Below are positions 1 through 10,922 of a stretch of DNA of 64,000 nucleotides, piece by piece (positions within the stretch are counted from its first letter, which is position 1; the number at the start of each line of letters is the position of its first letter). This DNA is from Syncephalis fuscata (Eukaryota > Zoopagomycota > Zoopagomycetes > Zoopagales > Piptocephalidaceae). Below the pieces are notes generated by a model. It saw only the letters and a list, made by a program, of their open reading frames with translations, was not told the origin of the DNA and ran no database searches. The stretch is from assembly GCA_025786725.1 (NCBI GenBank), contig JAHLTZ010000021.1, positions 372,001 to 436,000 of the forward strand, written 5' to 3'. A program made the translations under genes and the position numbers.

Positions 1-707
1 CAGAGAATAATGTGTCGACCGTATTCCGTGTTATAGGACCCTATGCAGCACGGCTGGGCTACGCGTGTAATATTCAAATCCCACGTTCGTATTATGCCAG
101 CGGTGATACGGCCCAGATAGATGTATTTGTTGGCCCGGGCCTTACAGATTTATTAACTCCCGAATCAAATAGTAACAATGGAAAAACACAAGCAATCAGT
201 GGGCTGGCAACGAGCTCTGCGGCAGAACCAAGCGTTAAATTGAAGCGTATATCTGTGCAGTTAACACGGCAAGAGCGTAGTAGCGGTTTTATTGGCAATA
301 AGAAAAAAACTACAATTACTAAGGTGGACTTTAATGCTCCACCTTACAATCCCATTACAAAAGCATACAATGGTACAATATTTTTTCCAATTCCTCGCAT
401 CGATGCACCATCTCTTCAGGCGCACAAATTTACTGTTGAGTATGTTTTAAAAGTAAAGCTGGTAATGCGTGGCAAGTCGGACACAAAGGCCAAATTTCCG
501 ATAACAGCACTATCTGTTACTCGAGACGAGCAATTTATGCCACCAGACACGCAGTATGGCTTACCGTTACATATTCGCAATACAGGCAATCAGTCATCGG
601 ATGGCAGTAGTAATAGCCAACTTGCATTGCCACCAGCACAACAACCACACAGTCAAGGATGGGATCAGTCATATGTTGAGCCGCCGCCACCTTATTCGTG
701 TGGTTAA
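1..707 (+). CDS. Arrestin-like (ART family) protein, 3' part
   Basis: The reading frame is open from the left edge to a TAA at 705-707, so this is the C-terminal part of a gene that starts upstream. The visible ~231 residues look like an arrestin C-terminal domain: alternating beta-strand segments, a central charged loop with KKKTT, then strands with PIPRID and YVLKVKL. The tail is low-complexity Gln/Ser/Pro and ends in a PPPPY motif, the PPxY type recognised by WW domains of Rsp5/NEDD4 ubiquitin ligases. In fungi such proteins are cargo adaptors for ubiquitin-dependent endocytosis of permeases. The first GTG in frame is not a credible start; the base just after position 3 may be an exon start or internal sequence. 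The family call rests on fold-like pattern plus the PPxY tail; the precise paralogue is unknown. Confidence 0.62.
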   Translation, partial: ENNVSTVFRVIGPYAARLGYACNIQIPRSYYASGDTAQIDVFVGPGLTDLLTPESNSNNGKTQAISGLATSSAAEPSVKLKRISVQLTRQERSSGFIGNKKKTTITKVDFNAPPYNPITKAYNGTIFFPIPRIDAPSLQAHKFTVEYVLKVKLVMRGKSDTKAKFPITALSVTRDEQFMPPDTQYGLPLHIRNTGNQSSDGSSNSQLALPPAQQPHSQGWDQSYVEPPPPYSCG

Positions 708-1264
708 TATTAATATTAATAATTTAAATTATGCTAATACATCAATGAATTTAATCAGTGCAATGTTATTGAGTTTACTATATCGCGGCTATGATTTAAG
801 CAACTAATAGGCAAATTTGCAAATGCATTACAGTTATGCTAAAAAGCTGTAAAACTCACATATTTTGTATAAGCATTGTATCTTTGTTTATTTACTTATT
901 TGCTACAATTGTTTAGATAACCAAGTATGCAATCTATGCTGATTTAAAATACACTGCATTATTCTAAAGTAATTGTTTGACTAATAGTATAGTTTACAGT
1001 GTATGTTTATTATGTAAATACATCATTGTTGCCTTTAGTTTACTCTGCCATTTCATTATTACAGATTCTAATGGAAAGTATCAAACGATGTGTTTAACAT
1101 ATTTGCTATATTCAAATACAATCTACAAATGATTATTTATACTAGTTTCAATACAATGCTGAATATAATGTAGCAACACACGTTGTTACACGACAGCACC
1201 CATATATACGCGGCATAGGTCACATTGATTGCTGTTTGTTCTTTGTTCTATTTAGTCATTTAGT
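708..1264 (+). other. Intergenic region and 5' flank of first F-box-like gene
   Basis: No gene is seen here. The first ~200 bases are the 3' flank of the arrestin gene. From about 909 to the ATG at 1265 the sequence is repeated almost base for base at 2891-3246 upstream of the second F-box-like gene, so it holds the duplicated promoter. A CATATATACGCGG stretch about 60 bases upstream of the ATG is a possible TATA-type element in both copies. Confidence 0.6.
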
Positions 1265-2858
1265 ATGCAGCATATCCCTGTACCTGTTGTTGAGCGACTT
1301 GCGGTGTTTGCCGACGACAAGTCGCTGGTGCTGTTTGCGTCGTGTTCTCAGTGGCTGTGGCAGTGTGTTGGTATACAGCAGCGTGTATGGCGACAGCGAT
1401 ATATACAGCACTACACGTTTAAAGACGACGACGAAGTACAGTGGCTGTCGTGGTACGTACGCACACTGCGAGTGTCTGGCGCACTGGCAACAACAAGCAA
1501 CACGGCGATTGATGTCACCCAGCTGAATGACCATGATATCAACTGGTTCCGTGCGTTCTGCCATCGACGTGCCACCAGTGCCAACTGGCTACGAGACAGG
1601 CCATATCCAATATATGACATAGTCGAGGATACATCGGACAGTGATCAGGTTATAGTATTGCAGCGTATAAGCAATAATAGTCGTATATTGGGAGAATGTG
1701 GTATTATTGAGCAATGCCAACCAATAGGAAAACCAAAACACCAGCAATTCTGGCGCTTACGCAAAGTATGCTGTGATGGATTTGATCCAACAATTAATGT
1801 GGAGCAATTTTTAGTATCAGACAAATTTGTCGTAGCTGTTTTTGAACAAGTGGATAGCAATTTTAGTACTTTCAAGACACCATACAATGTTCTTATCTGG
1901 CCAATACATCGAGTATCAACAATACAGCCATATTCTGCTCCTTATTTATGTAACAATGAAATGTCTATTCGCGGCCGCTGGTTGTTATTTAATCATACTA
2001 AAAAAAGTTCAGTTCCCAAATTACCACCATTGTCGACAACTCGTGTATTTGATATGGCTACTCGGCAAATATGTATGGGAAGTATACAGAATAGCAACGG
2101 AACATCATTTATACAACGAGCCACTGAAGACACTGTTACTGTATTTTATGCGTATACAGATGCAATTGATACTTTTCAAACTGTCTATTGGGGCGTATGG
2201 CAATTTTCTGTTTGCCAGCTAGAAGACAATCCTCAATGTTTGACACAAGGCAAATTTATTATTACATACTTGTTTGATCTTCGTTGCCCTGTAGAAAGAC
2301 TGGATGACGATCGTGTACTTGTTGTAAAACCTGCCATGGGTGGTTTTAATGAATCGGCGAACGAAGTAAACAGCGAAGTGTTAAGTCTTGCAGTAATTTC
2401 GACTAATTGCGACAATTCAAATCAATCCATGGATAATCAAAAACCTATTTGGTTGCATTATATTAAGATCAGTAAATGGAAAGCGCTTACATCTCTTAAC
2501 AAAATTGCTATTATATCCTTTGAAAAATGGTGCATTTACAATTTGGTAGACGGTACTATTTTATACCAAATCAATGCAGAAATATTAAGTCCAATATTGC
2601 CGCGCTATTCTTCATATAGTTTAGAAAATAAGAGTAAAATTCAAAACCTTATTGTTTATACTTATATGGGAGAGCATCCTAAAATAATTGATTTGATTCA
2701 GCCGACTAATAGCAAACGACTTGGTATTGTAGATGCTGAATTGTTGGCTATCGCATCGGTGGAATCAAACACAACAAATGCACTTGTTATGCATTCCAAA
2801 GATGGCTATAAAATAGTTGATGTTTCGTGTTAATAAATACAAATATTGTTTAGTATAT
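909..2858 (+). repeat. Tandem segmental duplication, copy 1
   Basis: This unit covers the 5' flank and whole F-box-like gene. It aligns to 2891-4837 at a constant offset of 1982 bases until a one-codon length difference late in the coding region. Flanks and most of the coding region are nearly identical, while a few short blocks differ strongly. Confidence 0.9.
1265..2833 (+). CDS. F-box-like protein, tandem copy A (522 aa)
   Basis: This is an intronless ORF of 522 residues with an ATG at 1265 and TAA at 2831-2833. The N terminus (about residues 3-50) has the spacing of an F-box: hydrophobic helix starting IPVPVVERL, then SLVLFASCSQWLW and RVWRQRY. An F-box would bind Skp1 in an SCF ubiquitin ligase. 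The remaining ~450 residues show no repeat I can name; they contain repeated Trp-rich strands (FWRLRKV, IWPIHRV, YWGVWQF) that could form a beta-propeller-like substrate domain, which is inference. The copy at 3247-4812 is nearly identical over residues 1-176 and 247-347 but diverges in blocks. A decayed relative lies at 47191-48763. Being intronless among intron-rich neighbours, it may belong to an expanding lineage-specific family. Confidence 0.7.
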   Translation: MQHIPVPVVERLAVFADDKSLVLFASCSQWLWQCVGIQQRVWRQRYIQHYTFKDDDEVQWLSWYVRTLRVSGALATTSNTAIDVTQLNDHDINWFRAFCHRRATSANWLRDRPYPIYDIVEDTSDSDQVIVLQRISNNSRILGECGIIEQCQPIGKPKHQQFWRLRKVCCDGFDPTINVEQFLVSDKFVVAVFEQVDSNFSTFKTPYNVLIWPIHRVSTIQPYSAPYLCNNEMSIRGRWLLFNHTKKSSVPKLPPLSTTRVFDMATRQICMGSIQNSNGTSFIQRATEDTVTVFYAYTDAIDTFQTVYWGVWQFSVCQLEDNPQCLTQGKFIITYLFDLRCPVERLDDDRVLVVKPAMGGFNESANEVNSEVLSLAVISTNCDNSNQSMDNQKPIWLHYIKISKWKALTSLNKIAIISFEKWCIYNLVDGTILYQINAEILSPILPRYSSYSLENKSKIQNLIVYTYMGEHPKIIDLIQPTNSKRLGIVDAELLAIASVESNTTNALVMHSKDGYKIVDVSC

Positions 2859-2890
2859 TATTTTATTGCTGCTTTTAATTCATTTATTTA

Positions 2891-4837
2891 TTGTTTAGAT
2901 AACCAAGTATGCAATCTATGCTGCTTTAAAATACACTGCATCATTCTAAAGTAATTGTTTGACTAATAGTATAGTTTACAGTGTATGTTTATTATGTAAA
3001 TACATAATTGTTGCCTTTAGTTTACTCTGCCATTTCATTATTACAGATTCTAATGGAAAGTATCAAACGATGTGTTTAACATATTTGCTATATTCAAATA
3101 CAATCTACAAATAATTATTTATACTAGTTTCAATACAATGCTGAATATAATGTAGCAACACACGTTGTTACACGACAGCACCCATATATACGCGGCATAG
3201 GTCACATTGATTGCTGTTTGTTCTTTGTTCTATTTAGTCATTTAGTATGCAGCATATCCCTGTACCTGTTGTTGAGCGACTTGCGGTGTTTGCCGACGAC
3301 AAGTCGCTGGTGCTGTTTGCGTCGTGTTCTCAGTGGCTGTGGCAGTGTGTTGGTATACAGCAGCGTGTATGGCGACAGCGATATATACAGCACTACACGT
3401 TTAAAGACGACGACGAAGTGCAGTGGCTGTCGTGGTACGTACGCACACTGCGAGTGTCTGGCGCACTGGCAACAACAAGCAACACGGCGATTGATGTCAC
3501 CCAGCTGAATGACCATGATATCAACTGGTTCCGTGCGTTCTGCCATCGACGTGCCACCAGTGCCAACTGGCTACGAGACAGGCCATATCCAATATATGAC
3601 ATAGTCGAGGATACATCGGACAGTGATCAGGTTATAGTATTGCAGCGTATAAGCAATAATAGTCGTATATTGGGAGAATGTGGTATTATTGAGCAATGCC
3701 AACCAATAGGAAAACCAAAACACCAGCAATTCTGGCGACTACGCAAAGTATGCTGTGATGGATTTGATCCAACAGTCAATGTAAAGCAGTTTTTAGTATC
3801 AGACAAATTCGTTGTAGCTGTTTTTAAAAAAACGGATGAAGACATCGATCTTTATGAGACACCATACAATGTTCTTATCTGGCCAATACATCGAGTATCA
3901 ACAATACAGCCATATTCTGCTCCTTATTTATGCAATAGAAAAATGTCTATTCGCGGCCGCTGGTTGTTATTTAGCTATATTAAAAGAAGTTCAGTTCCCA
4001 AATTACCACCATTGTCGACAACTCGTGTATTTGATATGGCTACTCGGCAAATATGTATGGGAAGTATACAGAATAGCAACGGAACATCATTTATACAACG
4101 AGCCACTGAAGACACTGTTACTGTATTTTATGCGTATACAGATGCAATTGATACTTTTCAAACTGTCTATTGGGGCGTATGGCAATTTTCTGTTTGCCAG
4201 CTAGAAGACAATCCTCAATGTTTGACACAAGGCAAATTTATTATTACATACTTGTTTGATCTTCGTTGCCCTGTAGAAAGACTGGATAACGATCGTGTAC
4301 TTGTTGTAAAAACTGTTGCGTGTGGTTTCAATGAAGCAGCAACTGAATTAAACAGCGAAGTATTAAGCCTTGCAGTGATTTCGACTAATTGCGACAATTC
4401 AAATCAATACATGGATAATCAGAAGCCTATCTGGTCGCATTATATCGAGGTTATTAGTGCTATACCAATTATTACTTCCAATGCCATAGCAATAATAGCT
4501 TCAAAGGGATTGTCTATATACAGCTTATCTGATGGTACCATGTTGTCACAAATTAATATGGAAGTATTGGAGTCAATAATACCAAATTTTGAATGGCATA
4601 TATCAAAACTTTGTAAAATTCAAAACCTTATTGTTTATACTTATATGGGAGGGCATCCTCAAATAATTGATTTGATTCAGCCGACTAATAGCAAACGACT
4701 TGGTATTGTAGATGCTGAATTGTTGGCTATCGCATCAGTGAAATCAAACACGACAAATGCACTTGTTATGCATTCCGAAGATGGCTATAAAATAGTTGAC
4801 ATTTCGTATTAATAAATACAAATATTATTCAGTATAT
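2891..4837 (+). repeat. Tandem segmental duplication, copy 2
   Basis: This is the second unit of the direct repeat described at 909-2858. It has the same orientation and carries an equally intact gene. Similarity stops a few bases beyond the stop codon in both copies, after the shared AGTATAT. Confidence 0.9.
3247..4812 (+). CDS. F-box-like protein, tandem copy B (521 aa)
   Basis: This is the paralogue of copy A, intronless, with ATG at 3247 and TAA at 4810-4812. The F-box-like N terminus is identical to copy A. Differences concentrate at about residues 194-205, 231-246, 356-368 and 397-455, whereas the segments between are almost unchanged. That pattern is not what uniform drift after duplication gives; it suggests gene conversion from another paralogue or selection on exposed loops. 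Both copies are open along their full length, and both keep the same 5' flank, so both are probably expressed. The substrate and role are unknown. Confidence 0.7.
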   Translation: MQHIPVPVVERLAVFADDKSLVLFASCSQWLWQCVGIQQRVWRQRYIQHYTFKDDDEVQWLSWYVRTLRVSGALATTSNTAIDVTQLNDHDINWFRAFCHRRATSANWLRDRPYPIYDIVEDTSDSDQVIVLQRISNNSRILGECGIIEQCQPIGKPKHQQFWRLRKVCCDGFDPTVNVKQFLVSDKFVVAVFKKTDEDIDLYETPYNVLIWPIHRVSTIQPYSAPYLCNRKMSIRGRWLLFSYIKRSSVPKLPPLSTTRVFDMATRQICMGSIQNSNGTSFIQRATEDTVTVFYAYTDAIDTFQTVYWGVWQFSVCQLEDNPQCLTQGKFIITYLFDLRCPVERLDNDRVLVVKTVACGFNEAATELNSEVLSLAVISTNCDNSNQYMDNQKPIWSHYIEVISAIPIITSNAIAIIASKGLSIYSLSDGTMLSQINMEVLESIIPNFEWHISKLCKIQNLIVYTYMGGHPQIIDLIQPTNSKRLGIVDAELLAIASVKSNTTNALVMHSEDGYKIVDISY

Positions 4838-5637
4838 AAATATATCTGAAATGTTTTTTACTGTACTTTACCATATGTTGGATTATAAATATTAGATCAC
4901 ACAGCAAGAGTAATAAAAAAATAATATATTTTATTATTTGGTTACTTGATTTGCATTACGCTACCATCATTTATGTTGTTTGTTTTATTAATTAAATAGC
5001 GATAGTTTTGTTTTTTAAAATATTAATATATTACAATTAGTTGCATTTAATACAATTACAGCTGTATTAATCAATTTAATAATAATATCAATGATTAGTT
5101 TACTATTTTATTTATATACTTTAATAAACATTACTTGTTCCAATCATCGCATTATACACGTTATAATTTTATTATTATTCATATAGTTTATTACATTCTA
5201 AATTACTATATGCTGCATTAACTATATTTGTTAATAAATACAGTATTTTTATTCATGGCTATATTTTTATAGATTTCAACTCGGCTCACTATGTATATAA
5301 ACACAAATATACACTTTATCAATGACACCTATGCACTTTCTTTGACCATTCATTTATATTTATATTATTCTGTTAGTATAAAATTATATATCCAGTATAA
5401 TAGAAAGCAAAAGAATATATAATTAAACATACACTTATATTGCGACATATTTAACGATAATCATATCACATCTTAATAGCGATTAACTTTACTGCGTCAT
5501 TCTTTCCCCGCCATTATTTCATTCGGTCATCCTTCACTTGTTTATTCTTGCTATTCCGTATATTCAATATTTACTATCTTTTCCATCATCTATTCACTGA
5601 CACGCCACGATACTTTATCTAGCACGCCCAATTAACC
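4813..5637. other. Intergenic, very A+T-rich
   Basis: About 825 bases lie between the F-box-like pair and the dynactin gene. I see long A/T runs and no plausible ORF. The last ~150 bases become more C/T-rich (5490-5635), as expected for a promoter and 5' untranslated region of the dynactin gene. Confidence 0.6.
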
Positions 5638-8600
5638 ATGGCTGCACCAACCGGGCCAGTTCTTACGGTGGGCATGCGCGTACTTGTCCAACAAAATGCC
5701 GGTACCGTCAAGTTTGTCGGTCCGACATCCTTCGCGACTGGTAGATGGGTAGGCGTTGAATTGGACGAAGCATTAGGAAAGAATGATGGCACAGTACAAA
5801 ACCGACGCTATTTTGAGTGTCAGCCAAACTATGGCGTCTTTGTACGTACCTCGCAAGTACGAGTACTCGATTCAACGCCAGCATCACCAACACTGTCGGC
5901 AACGGGTAGTGCAAGTGGAGGGCCACGTGTCAGTCCACCCAGTTCTATTAGGTCACCGGCACTAGGCACACCAGGTCGTGGTATTCGACTACCAGGTCGC
6001 TCAACATCCGGTGGTAGTAGTGGTATAGCACCACCTAGTGCACCGAGTGCCGCTGCTGGTGGTGCAGCATCATCGTCACGTATTGGAGCAGCAGCTGGAG
6101 GTCGGCCTGGCCATGCGCGTGCCCCTTCTGGATCGCATTCAAGAATGGTGGCACCGACTAATAGACGCCAATCAGGTATTGCACCACCAGCTACAGGTAT
6201 GCGTGCTCCTGGCGGTGTACTTCGTCGACAGAGTATTGGACATGATAATACGCCAAGTCCAGCAGTACAGCCACCACCAGATATCGATGATACACCTATA
6301 GTTGAAGATGAACCAGCTGAAATTAGTACAATAGCAGAAGTACCACAAGCTGTAGCACCAGCACCAGAACCCGCAGCACCCGCAGCTACATCATCGAATG
6401 CAGAAGAGGTAAACATGATAAGGATAATTGTTACTATTTAAGCATTATTTACTAATAATTGATATCCTAGTTTGCAATACTAGCTAAACAAAATGAAGAA
6501 TTGCGATTGAAATTAAAGATTTTGGAAAATAAACGTACTGAAGATCGTGAAAAGATTAAGGAAGCAGAACGAGCCAAGAACGATGCCGATCAGTTTATTG
6601 CTATTCGTACCAAATTGGCTGGTAAATACAGTTATTATTTAAGATTATTTTTTTACTTATTAGATGAGATTAGGCAAATTAAGTGAATTGCAACAAGAAT
6701 TACGCGATACTCATAAAGAGTTAAGAGAACTAGAAGAGGCAAAGGACGACTTTGAAGCAAAGTACAACGATGCAGAAGAACGACTTGAAATGGCATCGTT
6801 GGATAAGGAAATGGCCGAGGAGAGAGCAGAGAATCTACAACAAGAGGTCAATCTATTGAAAGAAAAGATTGATGAAATTAAAGTTGATTTGGAAGCATTT
6901 GAAGAAGCAGCAGGCAAGTTTTACGTAATTATTACAACTATAGTCTTATATTATTGAATAGCACCACAAGATGGTGAAGGTGGCTCATCAGTTACAGTCA
7001 TTCAACTTGAACGACAGAACGAACGTCTTACAGAGGCATTGTTTCGGTAAGCGATAGATTAACGCGAATATAAACTTGTTTAAACTAATATATAACAGAT
7101 TACGTGAAGTTACTACTGAACAAGAAGCAGAACTTAAACGTAAAATTGCCAGCCAAGAACGAGATATTGCCGTACTTGAAGATGCAAAGAGTAAGTACAT
7201 TGAATTATTATAGATTAGTTACTAATACTTTATTATTACAGAGCATAGTGAGAAGATGCGTGAAACTCTATTAAAGGCTGAAGGTCAGGTTGAGGATTTG
7301 AAACAGCAATTGGACGATGCACTTGGCGCAGAAGAATTGGTTGAACAGCTGACGGAGAAGAATCTAAATCTCAGCGAGGTAATTAATATATTACAAATAA
7401 ATATATTGCTAATAGCTATTTATATGTAATATATAGCGTATTGAGGAATTAGAGATTGCCGTTGAAGATTTGGAAGCACTTAAAGAGCTGAACGATGAAT
7501 TGGAAGAGAATCATGTAGAGACAGAGAAACAGTTACAAGAAGAAATCGATCATAAGAATGCCGTCATTCGTGAACAATTAAAGCGATCTGATGCAGCAGA
7601 AGAGACGATGGCTGATTATGAACATACTATTCAACAATTCCGTGAACTAGTTACTAGTCTACAAGATGATATTGAACAATTGAAGCAGAATGAAGCAGGC
7701 CAAGCTAACGATGAAGCCAATGACAACTTGATCAGTCAATCACATGCTATGATCAGTCTTAATATGCAGTTACAATCTACGGTAATGAAGGCACAAGCAA
7801 AACAAATTGATTTGGAATTACGTAAATTGGAAGCTACTCAGGCAGCCCAACATTTGGCCCACATTGAGGTATAGTAATCATGTATTTATTCGTATTAATA
7901 TTAATATTTATTATATAGCCATTCTTGCCTGAATCATTCTTCCGACGTGAAAGCAACTCGATTCGATGTATTCTACTACTTGAACGTCTTGTTTTCAAGG
8001 CTGAACTTGTTGTGCGTTACATTGAACAAACACACAGTGTTGAAACGGCTCTTAAGGAAGAAGTGACAGGCGACTTGAAGGCAGTATGCGAGGTAAGCAG
8101 TATATATTATATATGGATAGCTATTTACTTACTGACTATATCTATCGATTATAGATGCGACAAAAATTGATCTGGCTTGCCGATGTTGCTCGTATGTTCA
8201 GCACTTACATGAGCAGTTGTCCAGTGGACGTATTTTTGAAATTGAGCATTGTTCAAGATGAACTTGTGGTCATTGAACGGAAGTAAGTCGATACAACCAT
8301 CGATAGATGTACAGGTGGCTTATCTTAATATATTGTAGGATGGATAATCTAGTAGAATTGATCAAGACGGAAGAAATCCGATATGGTGATTGTATAAAGG
8401 ATGTTAATCGGTAAGTTTTTTCTGAATAGTAATTATTAATACATTGATTAATAAATATAAAGTGTGGCAACTCAATTGGATCACTTGACCGATATTCATG
8501 TCATACTTACCAAGGAATGTATGAGAGATCAGATTAATGGATTCTCACGTGCAGCCGACTTGAATGCCGATCGTTTCCTAGTAAATATGGCAATTATCCG

Positions 8601-10431
8601 TCAATTATTATTGCCACCCACCTCCAATGAAGGTGTGTATCATTGATTATATACTAACTATCCACTTATTATTTGCTATTTAGATGCACCACGTCTTGAT
8701 ATGGAAGATCGTGCCAAATTGATGGTTGAAATCATTGGGCCAATGGATGAATTTTCCAAATTAGTCAAGACAATCAAGATTGTTACGCGTAAACTATCAC
8801 GTCGTATGACTGAATTATACGAAAAGCATTTAATGCCAAAAGACTTTATTTATGGTCAATTCAAAACAGCACATACAACTATTGCAAAAATGTCCAATTA
8901 TTGCGATGAGGTAATTATACTGAACAGAGTATAATGGATCATTATTTAACTATTGACCGTATTATAGCTTCTCACTCGTATTGCTGGCCATTACCAAGAT
9001 TGCAAGGAATTGAAACGATTCCTTAGTCTACCTGTATTGCAACAAATTCTATATGCTACAGCTGATGAGATTCTCCGTCAAACGGATATATCACCACTGG
9101 ACAATGCAATGAAACTGGTGCAAGGCTACATTCAAGAACTCAATCGATTCAGCGAGCTTATCGATGAAGATAAGAACTTGGAAACTGGTAAGTAGAGAGT
9201 GGTTTAATTACTAGTTTATACTAACCAATAATACTAGTTACACCGGTAGTTACGCCATGGGCTTGCCGTGCACAGGAATTCAAGTCAGAGATTATGTTAA
9301 CGGTTGATGTGGATCGTCGAGTACAAAGTCTAAATGATCAGATCCTAGGATTGACTAAGGAATTCAAGTTTAAGGTAAATAGTGGACAAGTAAATGGTCT
9401 ACACTATAACTAACTGTGTGGTATTAGGAACGTGTACTTAAAGAATCACACGTCAAGATTGAATTACTTGAAAGTCGTATGGAGAAGATGAAGAAACAGG
9501 TAAATATTGCTATTATTCAATAGAATGAATACTAAATCTATATGATATAGGGAGAGACAATTATCGAACTTGAAAAGGAACTTGAACAGTCCAAGATACA
9601 AGAGAAGAATTACGAAGAAGCCTTGGAGAATTTACAAGCTGATTTGGAAGCACTTGAAAAGGAAAATACCCGACTTAAACGCAGTCCTGTTAAGCCAGAA
9701 AGTGCACTTAGTAAGTAATGGATACCATTAATTGTCTATTGGCTATTATAATATATATCGATTATTATTAACAATCATATCATCATTAGCATCACCGACC
9801 ACCGATACCGATCCACGTAATGTGTTGTCACCCACAACGGCCAGTCCAGAAACAATTGAGATTGCCAGTAGTTCAACTATTTATCAAGTAAGTCACTTTA
9901 TTTATACATATCAGTCGCTTATCCTATTACCACTATTATAGGTTGATTCGCTACGCTCCATTGTCCGTTACCTACGTACAGAGAATAGTGAACTTAAACG
10001 ACGGGCCATGTTCCGTGATGCCGATAATCTATTGCCTGTAACAACCACAGCCAAGACAGCCACTGTTCAACTACCCAAAGATGCTGATCAGATTCTTAAA
10101 TCAATTGCCCTTGAAGCCAAAGTACTTATTAAAGTAAGTAAATGTATTAATGATCAAACCAACCAACTAATTGATATCATAATAGGATATGCGTGCAGTG
10201 AGTGCCACACCTAAACTCATTGACTTGACTACATTGTCAACATCACCATCGGGTATAGCCAATCTTCATACAAAGAAGTGGCAATCACGTAAACAATCAC
10301 CACAAGTGCTGTTCCAACAACAGCAATCACTTATCTATACGCTACAACAACGTGGTGATGCACTTAAAGAGAAGCTACGTACAGTTGTAACGGCACCTAC
10401 TCGTCAACCAGCTCGAATGGTTATGCTCTAA
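5638..10431 (+). CDS. DCTN1: Dynactin subunit p150Glued (DCTN1/Nip100/Ro-3)
   Basis: Nineteen exons: 5638-6408, 6471-6621, 6674-6913, 6962-7046, 7099-7190, 7242-7378, 7437-7868, 7919-8092, 8155-8282, 8339-8410, 8463-8632, 8684-8910, 8968-9187, 9238-9374, 9428-9499, 9551-9710, 9790-9887, 9942-10133, 10186-10431. The total is about 1267 aa, close to animal p150Glued (~1280). Residues ~10-75 are a CAP-Gly domain with the tubulin/EB1-binding GKNDG motif at 47-51. A Ser/Pro/basic-rich linker follows (~80-230), then a long coiled coil from ~260, the dynactin domain beginning [11 protein letters not shown], and a second C-terminal coiled coil. It links dynein to cargo and microtubules. Intron 3 (6914-6961) has a GC donor (GCAAGT); the frame continues only if it is removed. 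Start ATG sits in CCATGG context. Confidence 0.96.
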
Positions 10432-10557
10432 TTATAAGATGGATATTTTTATAATAAACCTGTGGATTGTTTTTATGTTGAATATAAATATATATAAATT
10501 ACAATAATATTGAATATAATTAACTAAATGACTACTAATTGGATAATTATTTACTTA

Positions 10558-10562
10558 ATGAC
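10558..10562. repeat. Target-site duplication, left (ATGAC)
   Basis: These five bases directly precede the 5' LTR and recur immediately after the 3' LTR at 16060-16064. A 5-bp duplication is the usual size for Ty3/Gypsy integrases and fixes the element ends. Confidence 0.95.
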
Positions 10563-10755
10563 TGTGGCGACATATTCAGAACACGTGGTACACGGGTACC
10601 ACGTAATCGATGTGTCAAGCCAGCTATAAAAGCTGGAATATTTACATTTATTAATAAAGTAGTTAAATCCTAAGAAAAACCTTTTATTACAAGATCCTAG
10701 TGTTTTATCTACCTTGCCGTATTACTCAGTCCCCCTTCATAATAGTAATACGACA
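10563..10755 (+). repeat. 5' LTR
   Basis: 193 bp, TG...CA. It contains a TATA box (CTATAAAAG, ~10624-10632) placed between CCAGCT and AGCTGG arms (10620-10636), and a 9-bp inverted repeat ACGTGGTAC/GTACCACGT at 10583-10604 with a 4-base spacer. An AATAAAG near 10654 may serve polyadenylation in the 3' copy. Confidence 0.95.
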
Positions 10756-10922
10756 ATTGGTGGAGGACCTGGGCAGTTTGCCCATAAACTGCCCGTTCGC
10801 GTAGTCCCAATACTACAGATATAACACTATTTGATAGTCTCTACCATCGTAACATTCATATTCATTCTCGTACCTCACTTCCATCAAATCATCTCATTGT
10901 TCATTGTTCATTGTTAATAACC
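10756..10922 (+). promoter_or_regulatory. Retrotransposon leader with candidate primer site and hairpin
   Basis: Just inside the 5' LTR a TGGTGGAGG stretch (from 10758) is in the right place for a primer-binding site, since tRNA-primed sites start with TGG; I cannot assign the tRNA. It is followed by a perfect 9-bp stem, GGGCAGTTT at 10771-10779 pairing with AAACTGCCC at 10786-10794, with a 6-base loop. Such a structure could act in RNA dimerisation, packaging or priming, but that is inference. Confidence 0.5.
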
